Of a stretch of DNA of 64,000 nucleotides, positions 12,896 to 23,397 are shown piece by piece. The first letter of the stretch is position 1, and every line of letters starts with the position of its first letter. Below the pieces are notes generated by a model. It was not told the origin of the DNA. It made no database searches and worked only from the letters and a program-made list of their open reading frames with translations. Both the position numbers and the translations under genes were made by a program. The DNA is taken from positions 69,417,966 to 69,481,965 of the forward strand of contig CM060174.1 of NCBI GenBank assembly GCA_030549775.1, read 5' to 3'. This DNA is from Tamarix chinensis. Taxonomy: Eukaryota > Streptophyta > Magnoliopsida > Caryophyllales > Tamaricaceae.

Positions 12896-12896
<1 letters not shown>
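11350..12896 (-). pseudogene. LINE (L1-type) ORF2 C-terminal part: RT end plus zf-RVT
   Basis: Read on the minus strand from 12892: a 94-codon open frame (12838-12554) carries the plant LINE RT thumb/connection signature. It has 'LPIKYLGLSLGA', a 'WNLVVDKIKQRLLGWKAKTLS' type block (seen as two adjoining segments), 'GRLMLINSIPNSL' and 'RNFFWGG'. Further down, 11870-11560 carries the zf-RVT domain: CPLCKIEQEFVNHV, then a Trp-rich stretch and a WKMRNK-like end, with stops. The RT fingers/palm and the catalytic site are absent: similarity stops at 12896, where the LTR of gypsy A starts. The missing part and the endonuclease are expected upstream; a matching endonuclease/ORF1 fragment lies at 23891-26300 on the same strand, beyond gypsy A. 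Confidence 0.85.
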
Positions 12897-12976
<80 letters not shown>

Positions 12977-13639
12977 CATCATCATCATCATCCTCATCAT
13001 TAGTAGCATTATTTTGGTGAAGGGTAGAAACCTTTATATCACCATTCATTTTAATTTACATTAATATTATTTTTTGAATTTTTAGTAGTGTTTTGTATAA
13101 TTAATTTCAATATAGTATTATTTTAATTAAAAACCAAGTCTTAGGATAAGTTAGTAAATAATACTCTTTTTATGAGGGAACCTAATTCTGTTTTTCCCCT
13201 AAAATAGGTGAGCCCAGTCAACGCCTTCAAGAGGTATAGGAGCGTGCTCTAAGACCGGTGACATTTTAGGTAAGGGAGTACTAAGGCTGTTTGTGCAATT
13301 ATATGTTTTATATGCCATGCATGCCATGTGATGTGAATTATAATGTATTTTATGTGTATTTGTATATCTATCATATATGCAGCATGATATGGAGTTAAGG
13401 TAAGATCATACATTAATTTGTGGCATATGTATTATGTGTTAGAGTTGTGATATTATTGTATGGTGTGCCCCAGAAGACATGCATGATAGGGTTTACATGT
13501 AAGTTAGGGTTGCTGATGGTTTCCATAGTATGGTGTGGTCAACTAGGGTTTGGAGGATAAGAATAGTAGGAGTTAGTCATGCATGTCTGGGCAAAAGTTT
13601 TGAATGAAATACTTAAGACATTAATCATTGAAAGTGAAA

Positions 13640-14010
13640 GATTATGGAACCGGGTCCAACCGATCAACTGGTTAAGAATAGTGGTGTGGACTATTGTCCC
13701 ACAAGAGACTAATCCACCAGCGAATACTAGATGTGTGGAATTTGTCTCGCAAGTGATCGGCCCATTGGAAATAATAGTGGGGTGACTCAAGCTCAATAAA
13801 CACAAACTAGAGTTAATAAAGCACTTAAAAGATATTAATTACTTATAATGGAACACCATGTGGGTAGGAACCATTTGATCCACTAGTTAGGAATAGTGGT
13901 GTGGACTATTGTCCTGCAAGTGACTGATCCGCCAGTGAATAATAATGATGTGGACTTTTTCCCACAAGTGACCGGCCCACTGACAATAATAGTAGGGTAC
14001 TGCTGTGCTT
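13640..14010 (+). repeat. Internal repeat array of the LTR (GTGTGGACTWTTGTCCC motif)
   Basis: The motif GTGGTGTGGACTATTGTCCC followed by CAAGTGACYGRYCCACYRGCRAATAATAG is repeated about four times (near 13678, 13740, 13895 and 13945), in two larger blocks. The same arrangement is present in the 3' LTR (22800-23140). Related but more diverged 'TTCCACTAGAYAATAATAGTGG' repeats occur in LTRs B (39440-39670) and D (60040-60545, minus). This conserved sub-repeat of the LTR family is non-coding. Confidence 0.7.
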
Positions 14011-14239
14011 ACATGGATTTGATATAAGGCAAGGTGTTATTCAACTGTTGATAAAATATTAATTATATAAATTAATTTGGACCTTTTTGGGCATATATGT
14101 GTGGGCTTGATCATTTATAAGTTGTATAATTTTCTTTATGACCTTTTGTACTATATGTGTGGGTTTGAAAATGTAAGTTTAATATTGTCTTGCATGATTT
14201 TATGTGCTTATATATTGGCCTTAGTGCTCAGTTACCTTA

Positions 14240-14260
14240 CTCAGTACGTAGCATACTGAT
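14240..14260 (+). promoter_or_regulatory. Conserved dyad box in LTR A (5' copy)
   Basis: CTCAGTACGTAGCATACTGAT contains the inverted repeat TCAGTA...TACTGA with a 7-base centre. It lies 494-514 bp before the LTR end and is followed by CTCATTCCCAC (14282). The same pair occurs in LTR A 3' copy (23377), the solo LTR (2634), B (39830) and, on the minus strand, D (59837). Function unknown: a protein-binding site or an RNA hairpin are both possible. Confidence 0.6.
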
Positions 14261-14754
14261 CACCCTTTTCATGAGTGCTGCTCATTCCCACGAGCAGAAA
14301 GCCCGTTTGATGTGTTGCAGGTAGGAGATGCTTATTTCGATGCCATTGATTTCTATGGCACATCAGGTAGGGCCGAGTGATGATTGGGCTGGAATCAATG
14401 TCCTAGGAATGGCATGTCAGGTTTTTCCATTGAGGTTATTATCCTTTATTTATTAATTATATTTTGAGTCTTCAGAAATAGTTTTATTATTGTTGCTATT
14501 TTTCCTCTCTGAAAAAAAATAGCTAATATTTCTAATCATGTAAAAACTTATACGTAATCTTATTTCCATATTTATGAATTTGGATTATTTAATAATGTTA
14601 TGTGTAGTTTTTCTTAGCCTTAGCACTTGTTTCTAAAACGGTAGGAGTGAATCGGTCTGGTACTAAGTGTGGCGGTAACATCCCCAGATTTTACTGTTTT
14701 TAATTTATGAGTCTTGTTTTAAAAATAAATGTGTAAAATTTTGGGGGTGTTACA

Positions 14755-14775
14755 AGTCGATATCAAAGCGATTGG
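14755..14775 (+). other. Primer binding site of gypsy A (tRNA-Met type, decayed)
   Basis: Directly after the LTR end the sequence reads AGTCGATATCAAAGCGATTGG. Compared with the common plant primer site core TGGTATCAGAGC, it keeps TATCAAAGC (one change). The position, immediately 3' of the LTR, fits minus-strand priming. Confidence 0.7.
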
Positions 14776-15004
14776 TCTTGTTGGACACACTCATTTTTTA
14801 AAATAAAGTTGATTTTGGAATTCTTTATTAAATTTTGAAAGGATTTCCCACTATAATTAAAAAATCATTCGGTTTTAAAATTTTGGAGTCCCATCGCGTT
14901 GAGGAATAACGGTAGATTAGGGTCTTTCCTTGGAAGTAGGAAACTTTGCTAATAATTTCGAACCAGTGGGTTCATTTATAAAATGTTTCTTTTTGTGTAG
15001 CTAG

Positions 15005-16100
15005 ATGGAAAATAATGGGAGGATTAATTAATTGGAGGAGGTTGTCACTGCCTTCTCGGAGTTCACCCAACGCTCTCAAAACGCTGGGGAAAACTAGCTT
15101 CGAAGGGTTACCGGACATCACCCTCCGACATATTCCGGGGAGGAGAACCTGGTGGTCCTAGAGGGGTGGATCCGAGATCTAGATTGCACCTTTGAGGCCG
15201 TGGATTGCCCACCCGACCAATGGCCTAGCATTACAGTATTCTTCCTCCAGGGCGTAGTAGATGTCTGGTGGGAGGAGTTTCATGCCAGAGACGGTGCTCC
15301 AGCTATCTGGGATAAGCTCATGAGTTCATGTAGTTGACGCACTAGATTCTATCCCGAGAGCCTCATGAGGGATAAGCTCCAAGAGTTCATGTAGTTGACG
15401 CACTAGATTCTATCCCGAGAGCCTCATGAGGGATAAGCTCCAAGAGTTCATGTAGTTGACGTAGGGGTCGATGTCAGTCCATTAGTATCACGCCCGGTTT
15501 ATTGTGGTTTTCTGTTTTGCTCTAGGGATCACCACCAATGAGTCCACTATGATCTTTCAGTTTTAGTAGGGACTAAATTTCAGCATTTGTCAGATGATGG
15601 GTGCGGTACCCTTCACAAATCTAGCATCCTTGTATGAGCGTGCTTGTATAGAAGACACGCTGGTTCATGAGCAGACCCCCATCCTTGGGAAGAGGAAACC
15701 CAAGGTTTAAAGTTCTGGGAGTAGGACCCAGCCCAGGCTAGGAGAGTGCAGGAGGCCACCACTAAGAGGTCATAACAGGAGCTAAAGGCCCCTGAGAGGC
15801 CAAGTTTGTAGGAGATGTAGCCAAGTCTATCCAGGCAAAAACTGTGAAGGCAAGGTGGTCACTTGCCTAAATTGTGGGAAGTCAGGTTACAGAGAGGTGG
15901 AGTGTTGGAGGCCACTTAGATTTCAACAAAGCTAGAACCGATCATATCAGCAGGGAAGAGCACTGATGCCCCAGCAGCACCGCCAGAATTCATCCCAACA
16001 GTACTATCAGAGAGCACTTGCTCCATCTGGTGCCCCAACTCGAGAGATAAGGGGAAGACTATAGGGATCTAGGCCTCATCCTCAGAAAGGAGGCCAGTCA
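15005..16100 (+). pseudogene. Gypsy A gag
   Basis: The likely start is ATG at 15005 (ATGGAAAATAATGGG). The capsid part at 15152-15337 shows the gypsy retrotrans_gag signature (LEGWIRDLD..F...DCP..Q....VFFLQG.V.VWWEEF). It is followed by a YPESLMRDKLQEFM-type block that is present 2.5 times because of a 61-bp tandem duplication. The zinc knuckle at 15864-15908 reads CLNCGKSGYREVEC, with the metal-binding His replaced by Tyr (a single C-to-T change explains it). In-frame TAG codons sit where Gln is usual. A ribonucleoprotein shell protein in its intact state; not translatable now. Confidence 0.8.
15311..15461 (+). repeat. 61-bp tandem duplication inside gag (2.5 copies)
   Basis: The unit GATAAGCTCCAAGAGTTCAT... 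(61 bp) occupies 15311-15370 (60 bp, one base lost), 15371-15431 and a 30-bp partial copy at 15432-15461. Copies 2 and 3 are identical over their shared length, so the duplication is younger than most of the decay around it. 61 is not a multiple of 3, so it also shifts frame. Confidence 0.95.
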
Positions 16101-16109
16101 AGAGGGCGC

Positions 16110-16463
16110 TTGAATGTTATCAGTCTGGCTGAGGTAGATCGACAGTTGGACATCGTTACTGGTATGTTCACCATTTATTCATCGCCAGCATATGTTCTAT
16201 TTGATTCAAGTACCATGTTGTCTTTCATTTCATCTGCATTTGCTGCTAAGGTTAGATTGTCACTATCTGCTAGAGTAGAGCTATTTGTTATGCTTTCGTC
16301 GGGTGACAAGATGGAGTGTAATCGGATGTTTTCTGATGTGGCCTTAGATATACGAGGGGTAGACTTCCTAGTAGATCTGGTCAGGATAGGTCTGAAAGAT
16401 TTTGATGTGATTCTAGGCATGGATATGCTAGGGAAGTACAAAGCGGTTATTGATTGTGCCTAG
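16110..16463 (+). pseudogene. Gypsy A aspartic protease
   Basis: A 117-codon open stretch matches the retropepsin-like domain of plant gypsy elements: AYVLFDSSTMLSFIS where the family has LFDSGATHSF, then LVDLVRIGLKDFDVILGMDML near the C-terminus, matching the DFDVILGMDWL hallmark. The active-site triad reads Asp-Ser-Ser instead of Asp-Ser/Thr-Gly, which should abolish or weaken catalysis. The frame ends at a TAG where the family normally continues into the linker to RT. In the intact polyprotein this domain cuts Gag-Pol. Confidence 0.85.
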
Positions 16464-16601
16464 GAGCGGGTGATTTTGTGAGGCCCAAAGGGAACTAGGG
16501 TTTCGTACCAGAAGATCCAACTCGAGCCGACCACTAAAATAGTGTCTGTGATTACTTTGCATGCTTTGATCTAGAAGGGGTATCATCTTTATTTATGTAG
16601 T

Positions 16602-17560
16602 GTGCAGGAGCTTAATAAAGATTTCACAACACTAGACAGTACTCTAGTGGTTAAAGAATTTCCAGACGTGTTCCCAGAAGAAATAATAGGTATGCCTCCA
16701 TTTCGGGAAATTGACTTCAAGATCAAGCTAGTATCGGGAGTTGAGCCTATTTTCAAGGCACCTTATAGAATGGAACTAGTTGAATTGAAAGAGTTGAAGG
16801 CCTAGTTGGAGGAATTATTAGATCATGGGTAAATCCGACTGAGTGTATCACCGTACAAAGCACCAGTTTTATTTATGAAAAAGAAAAATGGTAGTCTCCA
16901 TCTCTGCAATTATTACAGGGGTTGAATCAGTTAATGGTAAGGAACCGGCATCCGCTTCCGAGAATCAATGATTATTTGACCAACTGAAGGGTGCTACGGT
17001 GTTTTATAAGATCGATTTGAGATCTGGGTACCACTAGTTGAGGATCGCTGATGCTGACATTATGAAGACTGCATTCCAGACCCAATATGTGCATTATGAA
17101 TTTATGGTGATTCCCTTTGGACTCACAAATGCTCCCGTAGTGTTTATGGATTTGATAATGATGATATTCAGACCTTTCCTCGACCAATTTTTGGTGGTAT
17201 TCATTGATGATATTCTGGTGTATTCCCGGGGAAATGAGGAGCTTGAGTAGCATCTACGCGGCATTTTGAGTACATTGAGAGAACATCATCTATATGCGAA
17301 ACTGTCAAAGTGTGGGTTTTAGCTCCAGGAGGTATCCTTCCTTGGTCACATTATATCGGCTAAGGGAGTAGTTGTGGACCCAGTTAAGATTGTCGCCATC
17401 AAAGAGTGGAAGCCCCTATGAACATATCAGAGATCTATAGTTTTCTGGGTTTGGTTGGTTATTATAGACGATTTGTGCATAATTTTCCAAGATTGCTAGA
17501 TCATTGACTAATCTCCTAAAGAAGACCACGAAGTTTTAGTGGGATAAGGCTTGTGAAGAG
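16602..17560 (+). pseudogene. Gypsy A reverse transcriptase
   Basis: Order of blocks: VKEFPDVFPEE (16640), PFREIDFKIKLVSGVEPIFK..PYRM (16695-16770), the LVELKELKA*LEELL stretch with TAG for Gln (16803), SVSPYKAPVLFMKKKNGSLHLC (16848-16905, split), VFYKIDLRSGYH (16998), [16 protein letters not shown] (17110-17155) and the catalytic [10 protein letters not shown] box (17200-17230), with both Asp intact. The downstream connection [18 protein letters not shown] follows at 17305-17370. At least five in-frame TAG codons and some frameshifts disable it. In an intact element it copies the genomic RNA into DNA. Confidence 0.9.
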
Positions 17561-18061
17561 GCTTTCCGAGAGCTAAAGAAAAGGTTGACTTCTACACCAA
17601 TGTTGACTTTACCCGAGGGGACCGAGGAGTTTGAGGTCTACAGTGATGCATCCAAGCATGGGTTGGAATGTGTGTTGATGCAGAAAGGTAAAGTAGTAGC
17701 TTATGCCTCACGACAGCTGAAGAAACATGAGCAGAATTACCCTACACATGATTTGGAGCTAGCTTCTATTGTGTTTGCTTTGAAGATCAGGAGACATTAT
17801 CTGTATGGGGCAAAGTGTAAATTCTTTATAGCTCACAAGAGTCTCAAGTATATTTTCCTGCAGAAGGAACTCAACTTGAGGAAAAGAAGATGGTTGGAGC
17901 TTGTGAAGGCATATGACATTGAGTTGACCTACCATGAGGGTAAGGCCAACGTGATTGCCGATACTCTGAGTAGGAAGATTGCACATTCTATGTTGTGTTG
18001 TGTGGTTGCTGATCGGACGATAAGGGAGTTATTAGATTTAGAGATCGAGATGATTCAGTAG
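17540..18061 (+). pseudogene. Gypsy A RNase H domain
   Basis: A 158-codon open frame (17585-18061) matches the RT_RNaseH domain of gypsy elements: [40 protein letters not shown] and [12 protein letters not shown], then a [19 protein letters not shown] block and a DTLSRK end. The first catalytic Asp (SDAS) and the Glu (DLEL) are kept. The Asp expected before His-Lys-Ser-Leu (TDHKSL) is Ala here. The frame stops at a TAG in an IQ*GDLEA context, where the family has Gln-Gln. Confidence 0.9.
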
Positions 18062-18229
18062 GGAGACCTCGAAGCCCGTATGATTGCCTTGACACTCACT
18101 CCTACTATATTCGAAGATATCTGAGTTGGCTAGGTTGGAGATGTTAAGTTAGAGAGAATCCGACAAAAGATGCCAAAAGGCAAAGCAGAGGGGTTCAGAA
18201 TCCATGAGGATGGTAGTATTTGATTCCTG

Positions 18230-19060
18230 GGTCGTTGGTGTGTGCTAGAGAGTTGTCTGGAGCTTAAGCATCTTATTATGGAGGAAGGTCATCAGACTCC
18301 CTATTCGGTCCTAAGAGGATCTAAGTTATATAAGGACATCAAAAAGGTGTATTGGTGGCCATATATGAAGTGGGAAGTAGCTGAGTTTATATCCCAGTGT
18401 CTTGTGTGTCAAAAGGTCAAGATTGAACATCGGAGACCAGCGGGATTACTTTAGTCTTTGGAGGTGTCGAGGTGGAAATGGGACTCCATTTCTATGGAAT
18501 TTGTGAGTGGTTTACCAAGGACCCGAAGCGGCTGTGATACTATTTGTGTTATTGTTGATAGATTGACCAAGTTAGCCATGTTTATTCCTATGAAGTCCAC
18601 ATGGAGTATGGAGCAGTTAGCAAGCGTTTATATGAAGTTCGTAGTTAGCCATCATAGGGTTTTGAAGGATATTGTTTCAGATCGAGATTCGAGGTTCCTC
18701 TCTCACTTTTAGGGAAAGCTGCAAGAAGTTTTTGGGACCAAATTGAAGATGAGCATAGCTTTTCACTCTTCCACGAACGGATAGACAAAGCGGATTATTC
18801 AAACCTTGGAGGATATGTTGAGGGCCTACATGTTGGATTTCCAAGGATGTAGGGAGGATCGCTTGTATCTGGTAGAGTTTTCATATAATAATAGCTATCA
18901 TGCCAGTATTGGGATGGCTCCCTTTGAAGCATTATATGGATGGAAGTGTAGGACTCCTTTGTGTTGGAGCGACATCAGTGAGACGATCTTGTTGGGACAA
19001 GAAATGATCGAAGATATGACCCGTCAGGTCCGACAAATCTAGTATCAAATGAAAGTAGCT
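18230..19060 (+). pseudogene. Gypsy A integrase
   Basis: Zinc-binding N-terminus: GHQTPYS...YWWPYMKWEVAEF...CLVCQKVK (18290-18420). The first His and both Cys are present; the second His is lost. Core: ISMEFVSGLPRTRSG (18490-18530, first acidic residue Glu instead of Asp), VIVDRLTKLAMFIP (18550), IVSDRDSRFLSHF*GKL (18670-18720; TAG for the usual Trp) and NG*TKRIIQTLEDML (18775-18820; TAG for Gln and Lys in place of the catalytic Glu). Then ALYGWKCRTPLCW (18930-18965). Two of three DDE residues are altered. The intact protein would join cDNA to the chromosome. Confidence 0.88.
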
Positions 19061-19069
19061 TAGAGTAGA

Positions 19070-19530
19070 TAAAAGAGTTATGCAGATCAGAGGCGTATGA
19101 ATGGAGATTTTGAGCCTGGAGAGAAGTTGTTGCTGAGGGTTTTGCCTACTAAAGGGGTGCAAAGGTTCGGAAGGAAAGGCAAGTTGATCCCTAGGTATAT
19201 TGATCCCTATAAGATATTGGAGCGAGTGGGTGAAGTTGCTTACTGATTGGCTCTTCCACCAGAGTTGGCACGAGTGCATAATGTGTTCCACATTTCCTAG
19301 CTGCGGAAGTATGTTGCTGATCCATCGTATGTAATTCAGCCAGATGTGGTTGAGTTGGATGATTCATTAACCTATGAAGAGCGACTAGTGTGGATTCTCG
19401 ACACTAAGCTGAGGAAGACTCGTATGAGTTCGGCACCTCTTGTTAAGATCTTATGGAGTCGACACGAAACTAAGGAAGCTACTTAGGAGACAAGAAAGAT
19501 ATGCGAGAAGCATATCTGGAGCTTTTCGCT
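19070..19530 (+). pseudogene. Gypsy A integrase C-terminus with chromodomain-like tail
   Basis: After the core come SYADQRRMNGDFEPGEKLLLRV (two adjoining pieces), GKLIPRYIDPYKILERVG, ARVHNVFHIS*LRKY (TAG for Gln), and a terminal EERLVWILDTKLRKTR..APLVKILWSRHETKEAT*E (TAG for Trp). The last block matches the chromodomain-like module at the integrase end of plant chromoviruses (Tekay/Del type), thought to steer insertion. Tekay assignment is inference from this tail, the long LTR and the GGACGAAGTCTG-PPT region; a phylogeny of the RT would settle it. Confidence 0.7.
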
Positions 19531-19673
19531 GTAGGTTAGATTCTTTTTATCTAGTTTGTCCTTAAGGGGGTAGTTGATTTAAGTATAGTTAGTAATGTGT
19601 TATTCTAGATGCTTAGAATGCCCTAGCCCTAACCCTAGAGAGTTGTAGGAGACTTCGGGGACGAAGTCTGTTT

Positions 19674-19688
19674 TTAAGGGGGTAGTAA
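19674..19688 (+). other. Polypurine tract of gypsy A
   Basis: AAGGGGGTAGTAA lies directly before the 3' LTR start TGAAATGCCCC and after GGGGACGAAGTCTG (19657), the arrangement usual for plant chromoviruses. It is the site of plus-strand priming. Confidence 0.75.
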
Positions 19689-20586
19689 TGAAATGCCCCA
19701 AAAATATTTATTTTAAGAAATATAATTAAATAAAAATTTATTAGGGAATTAATTTCATTAATTATTTTAATTGAAATTGGAAGGATTTATTTAGGGCAAA
19801 TTAATAAGGAATTTATAAATACTTTTATAAGGGAAAATTTGGTATATTTCGCTAATTAAAAATAAATTTAGGAAAAGTCTTTTAAAAACCCTAAATTAGT
19901 CTAAAAAGTAAATTTAATATTATTTTATTTAAATATTATTATTCTAAATACACAAAATATTCTAATTTATTTTTTAACCCCAAACTACATAAATTTTCCT
20001 TTCTCCTTTTTCCTTTTTCTTTTTCTTCCCCCCTTTTTCTTTCTTTTCTTTATTTTTCTTTCTTTTCTTCTTTTTCTTTTTCTCTTCCTACCGATTGGGC
20101 CTGCCAATGCGGTCCAATCCTTTTCTTCTTCTTCTCCCGCAGCCCAGCGCTGTTATTTCTTCCTTCCTACGGTAGTTGAAACGCTACGTTCTGTGTCTTT
20201 TTTCCCTAGAATGGCGCATTCCGTTTAAAACATGATAACCAACGCCAGCCAGCCGGTTCTTCTCCTCTTTCTTTTCTTTTTCCTCAGCCGCCGGTTCACC
20301 TCCTTCGTTCTCTACCGTCGACCTACACCTTCAAGCCCCAAAAATGGCGCTGCCAGCCACGCTTGACTTGGCTGGCCATTTCTCCCCTCTTTATTTCCCC
20401 TTGACTCGTAGATCAACTTGCTATGATCTTTTTTCCTCATCTCTCACTCGATTTCTCCCTATTCCTATGTGAAGGGTTGACCCCAACAAAAAATTGTGCC
20501 AGCCGATTAACACTGCTGGCCACCCCAAACCCAGCATACAATACCCGCCTACTGACCCCCTGAACCCTACCATTCCCTCTAAACTC

Positions 20587-20594
20587 TATAAATT
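20587..20594 (+). promoter_or_regulatory. Probable TATA box of gypsy A LTR
   Basis: TATAAATT in the context CTCTATAAATTCCCC; it is the best promoter-like site in the LTR. Transcription would start near 20615-20625, making U3 about 0.93 kb and leaving over 3 kb of R-U5. Confidence 0.5.
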
Positions 20595-21289
20595 CCCCTT
20601 GTTTGTGTGTTTTCAAAATTTCTTTCCATTAAACACTAAGAGCTAACCTATGTACCACCGTGATTTTAGATGACCCGTCCTCCACCATTAGCCAACTTCG
20701 CCGCCACCTTTGCCTACAAAAATCTTCCTGCACCGCCCTTTAGCTAACTAAGCCACCCTTGTCCCTCGATTTTTCTCGCACGAGCCACCACAGTCGTGCA
20801 AAGTTCTCTAACCATTAAAACTAAAAATTTTACCCCGCAACCTTCGAGCCACCTTTCGCCACCACATCTGCCATATCTACTGCCTTCTACACCATCCAAA
20901 AGTTGCTACTAATTCTCTTCCACCTAGCCATAACCTTGTTTTCTCTTTTCTCCTTCTCCTCCCCTCTTTTTCTTCATCTTTTCCATTCAGCCGCCACCTC
21001 TGCCACCGTGCACCGTCGCCCCTAGCCGCACCACCACCCTCACTTTACTCCTCTCAGCCTAGGCCACCACCATCACCTCAATCACAACTTTTCTTCTCCA
21101 ACTATTCTTCTCAAATCCCAACTTTTCCCCTTTTTACCTTATTTTTTGGCACCGCCACTACCACCGTGCACCACCGCCATTGCCACCCACCTTCGCCGAC
21201 TCAAGGTGAAACCCTAGACCCTCTCAGCCCTTCTCCCCTATTTATTTAAATTTTTATGTTTTTATTCCATTTTTCAATATTTATTTGAC

Positions 21290-21712
21290 TATAATTATTC
21301 TTATTATCATTATTATTATTGGATGTAATATTAATGCTAAATATTCTTAGTAGGGTCGAGAGTAGTCTTAAGTTAATTGAATTGTTTGTTTCAAATTTTA
21401 GGTATTAATTGATTTATTTTAAGTTTTATTATCATTATTAATATTAATAATAATAATATTATTATTAGTATTATTTTATTATTATTATTATTTATCCAGG
21501 GAGAGCCGAAGCCCTAAATTTTAATTTGGATTTACACCCTTGTATTTTTATTACTACTTTTACTATTATTATTATTATTATTATTATTATCTTTATTTTT
21601 TTACTATTATTATAAGTAATATATGTTATTAATATTATTATTACAATTATTGAATAATACTTTCATTATGTGGAGGTAAGGTCAAAAATCCTACCTTGTA
21701 ATTTTAGGCTTA

Positions 21713-21757
<45 letters not shown>

Positions 21758-21777
21758 TTATATTGTTATTACTTATA

Positions 21778-21819
<42 letters not shown>

Positions 21820-21860
21820 TATTATTATTGGTATTATTATCATTATTAGCATTATTTTGG
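21290..21860 (+). repeat. ATT-rich microsatellite tract in LTR A
   Basis: Several interrupted (ATT)n runs: 21300-21322, 21475-21495, 21560-21592, 21715-21756 and 21777-21830. The last one corresponds to the run at which the truncated 5' LTR begins (12897). Confidence 0.9.
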
Positions 21861-22420
21861 TGAAGGGTAGAAACCTTTATATCACCATTCATTTTAAATT
21901 ACATTAATATTATTATTAGAATTTTTAGTAGCATTTTGTATAATTAATTTTAGTATAGTATTATTTTAATTAAAAACCAAGTCTTAGGATACGTTAGTAA
22001 ATAATAGTATTTTTATGAGGGAACCTAATTCTATTTTTTCTCCTATAATAGGCGAGCCCAGTCAAAGCCCTCAAGAGGTATATGAGCGTGCTTCAAGACC
22101 GGTGACATTTTAAGTAAGAGAGTACTAAGGTCGTTTGTGCAATTATGTGTTTTATATGCCATGCATGCCATGTGATGTGAATTATAATGTATTTTATTGT
22201 ATTTGTATATCTATCATATGTGCAGCATGATATGGAGTTAAGGTAAGATCGTACATTAATTTGTGGCATGTGTATTATGTGTTGGAGTTATGATATTATT
22301 GTATGGTGTGGCCCATAAGACATGCATGATAAGGTTTGTAAAAATATGATGGGAGTGTCATCATGTTTGCATGGAATTGGATGTTGGCATGGAGTTAATG
22401 TTTGCATGGAGTTAATGTTT

Positions 22421-22560
22421 GCATGCATGGTGGTGTTAGGGTTTGCATAGTGGTATTAGGGTTTGCATGGTGGTATTAGGGTTTGCTTGGTGGTATGAGG
22501 GTTTGCATGGAGGTGTTAGGGTTTATATGGTGGTGTTAGGGTTGGCATAGGAGTGAATGG
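22421..22560 (+). repeat. 20-bp minisatellite with TTAGGGTTTG core, 7 units
   Basis: Seven adjacent units of exactly 20 bp, consensus GTTTGCATGGTGGTRTTAGG. Each junction reads TTAGGGTTTG, close to the plant telomere repeat TTTAGGG but out of its 7-bp register. The array and flanks (about 300 bp) are absent from the 5' LTR, so they arose or were lost after insertion or differed in the template. Confidence 0.9.
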
Positions 22561-23376
22561 TTTGCATGGGATCTAGGGTTTACGTGGAGCTAGGGTTCCA
22601 TGGGAGTTAATGGTTGCATAGGAGTTAGGGTTTACGTGGAAGCTAGGATTGCTGATGGTTTCCATGGTATGGTGTGGTCAACTAGGGTTTGGAGGATAAG
22701 AATAGTAGGAGTTAGTCATGCATGTCTGGGCGAAATTTTTGAATAAAATATTTAAGGCATTAATCACTTAAAGTGAAAGATTATTAAGCCGGGTCCAACC
22801 GATCCACCGATTAGGAATAATGGTGTGGACTATTGTCCACAGGTGACCGATCCACCGGCAAATAATAGTGGTATGGACTTTGTCCCGTAAGTTACTGGCC
22901 CACCGGCAATAATAGTGGGGTGACTCGAGCTCAATAAATACAAACCAGTGTTGCTAAGGTACTTGAAAGATATTAATTACTTATAGTGGAACACCATGTG
23001 ATCAGGAACTAGCCAATCCACTAGTTAGGAATAGTGGTGTGGACTATTATCCCGCACGTGACCAATCCACCAGCGAATAATAGGGGTGTGGACTTTTTCC
23101 CGCAAGTGACTGGCCCAATGACAATAATAGTGGGGTGTTCCTATGCTTACATGGATTTGATAAAAGTCATGGTGTGATTGGACTTCTGATAAAAGATTAA
23201 TTAAATAAATTAATCTAGACCTTTTGGGCCTATATGTGTGGGCTTGATCATTTATAAGTTGTATAATTTTCTTCATGACATTATGTACTATATGTGTGGG
23301 TTTGAAAGTGTAGGTTGAATATTGTCTTGCATGATTTTATGTGCTTATATGTTGGCCTTAGTGCTCGGTTACCTTA

Positions 23377-23397
23377 CTCAATACGTAGCGTACTAAG
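23377..23397 (+). promoter_or_regulatory. Conserved dyad box in LTR A (3' copy)
   Basis: CTCAATACGTAGCGTACTAAG is the 3' LTR copy of the box at 14240, with the dyad weakened by substitutions. Spacing to the LTR end is the same (about 500 bp). Confidence 0.6.

Larger units (their letters stand above)
12897..14754 (+). repeat. Gypsy A 5' LTR, left 2.1 kb missing
   Basis: It opens with (ATT)n then (ATC)n (12897-13000) and matches the 3' LTR from about 21780 onward. It ends GGGGGTGTTACA. Compared with the 3' LTR it also lacks about 300 bp around 13490-13520, the stretch holding the 20-bp minisatellite at 22421-22560. The remainder is collinear, including the dyad box (14240-14260). Confidence 0.9.

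Noticed and set aside
19630..19645. CCCTAGCCCTAACCCTAG as an interstitial telomere repeat
   Set aside because: Only two to three imperfect units; such short telobox-like strings are common in plant sequence.
20110..21210. GC-rich block that might be a captured host gene in LTR A
   Set aside because: No open frame of useful length, and equivalent C-rich parts occur in LTRs B, C and D, so it is an ordinary part of this LTR type.
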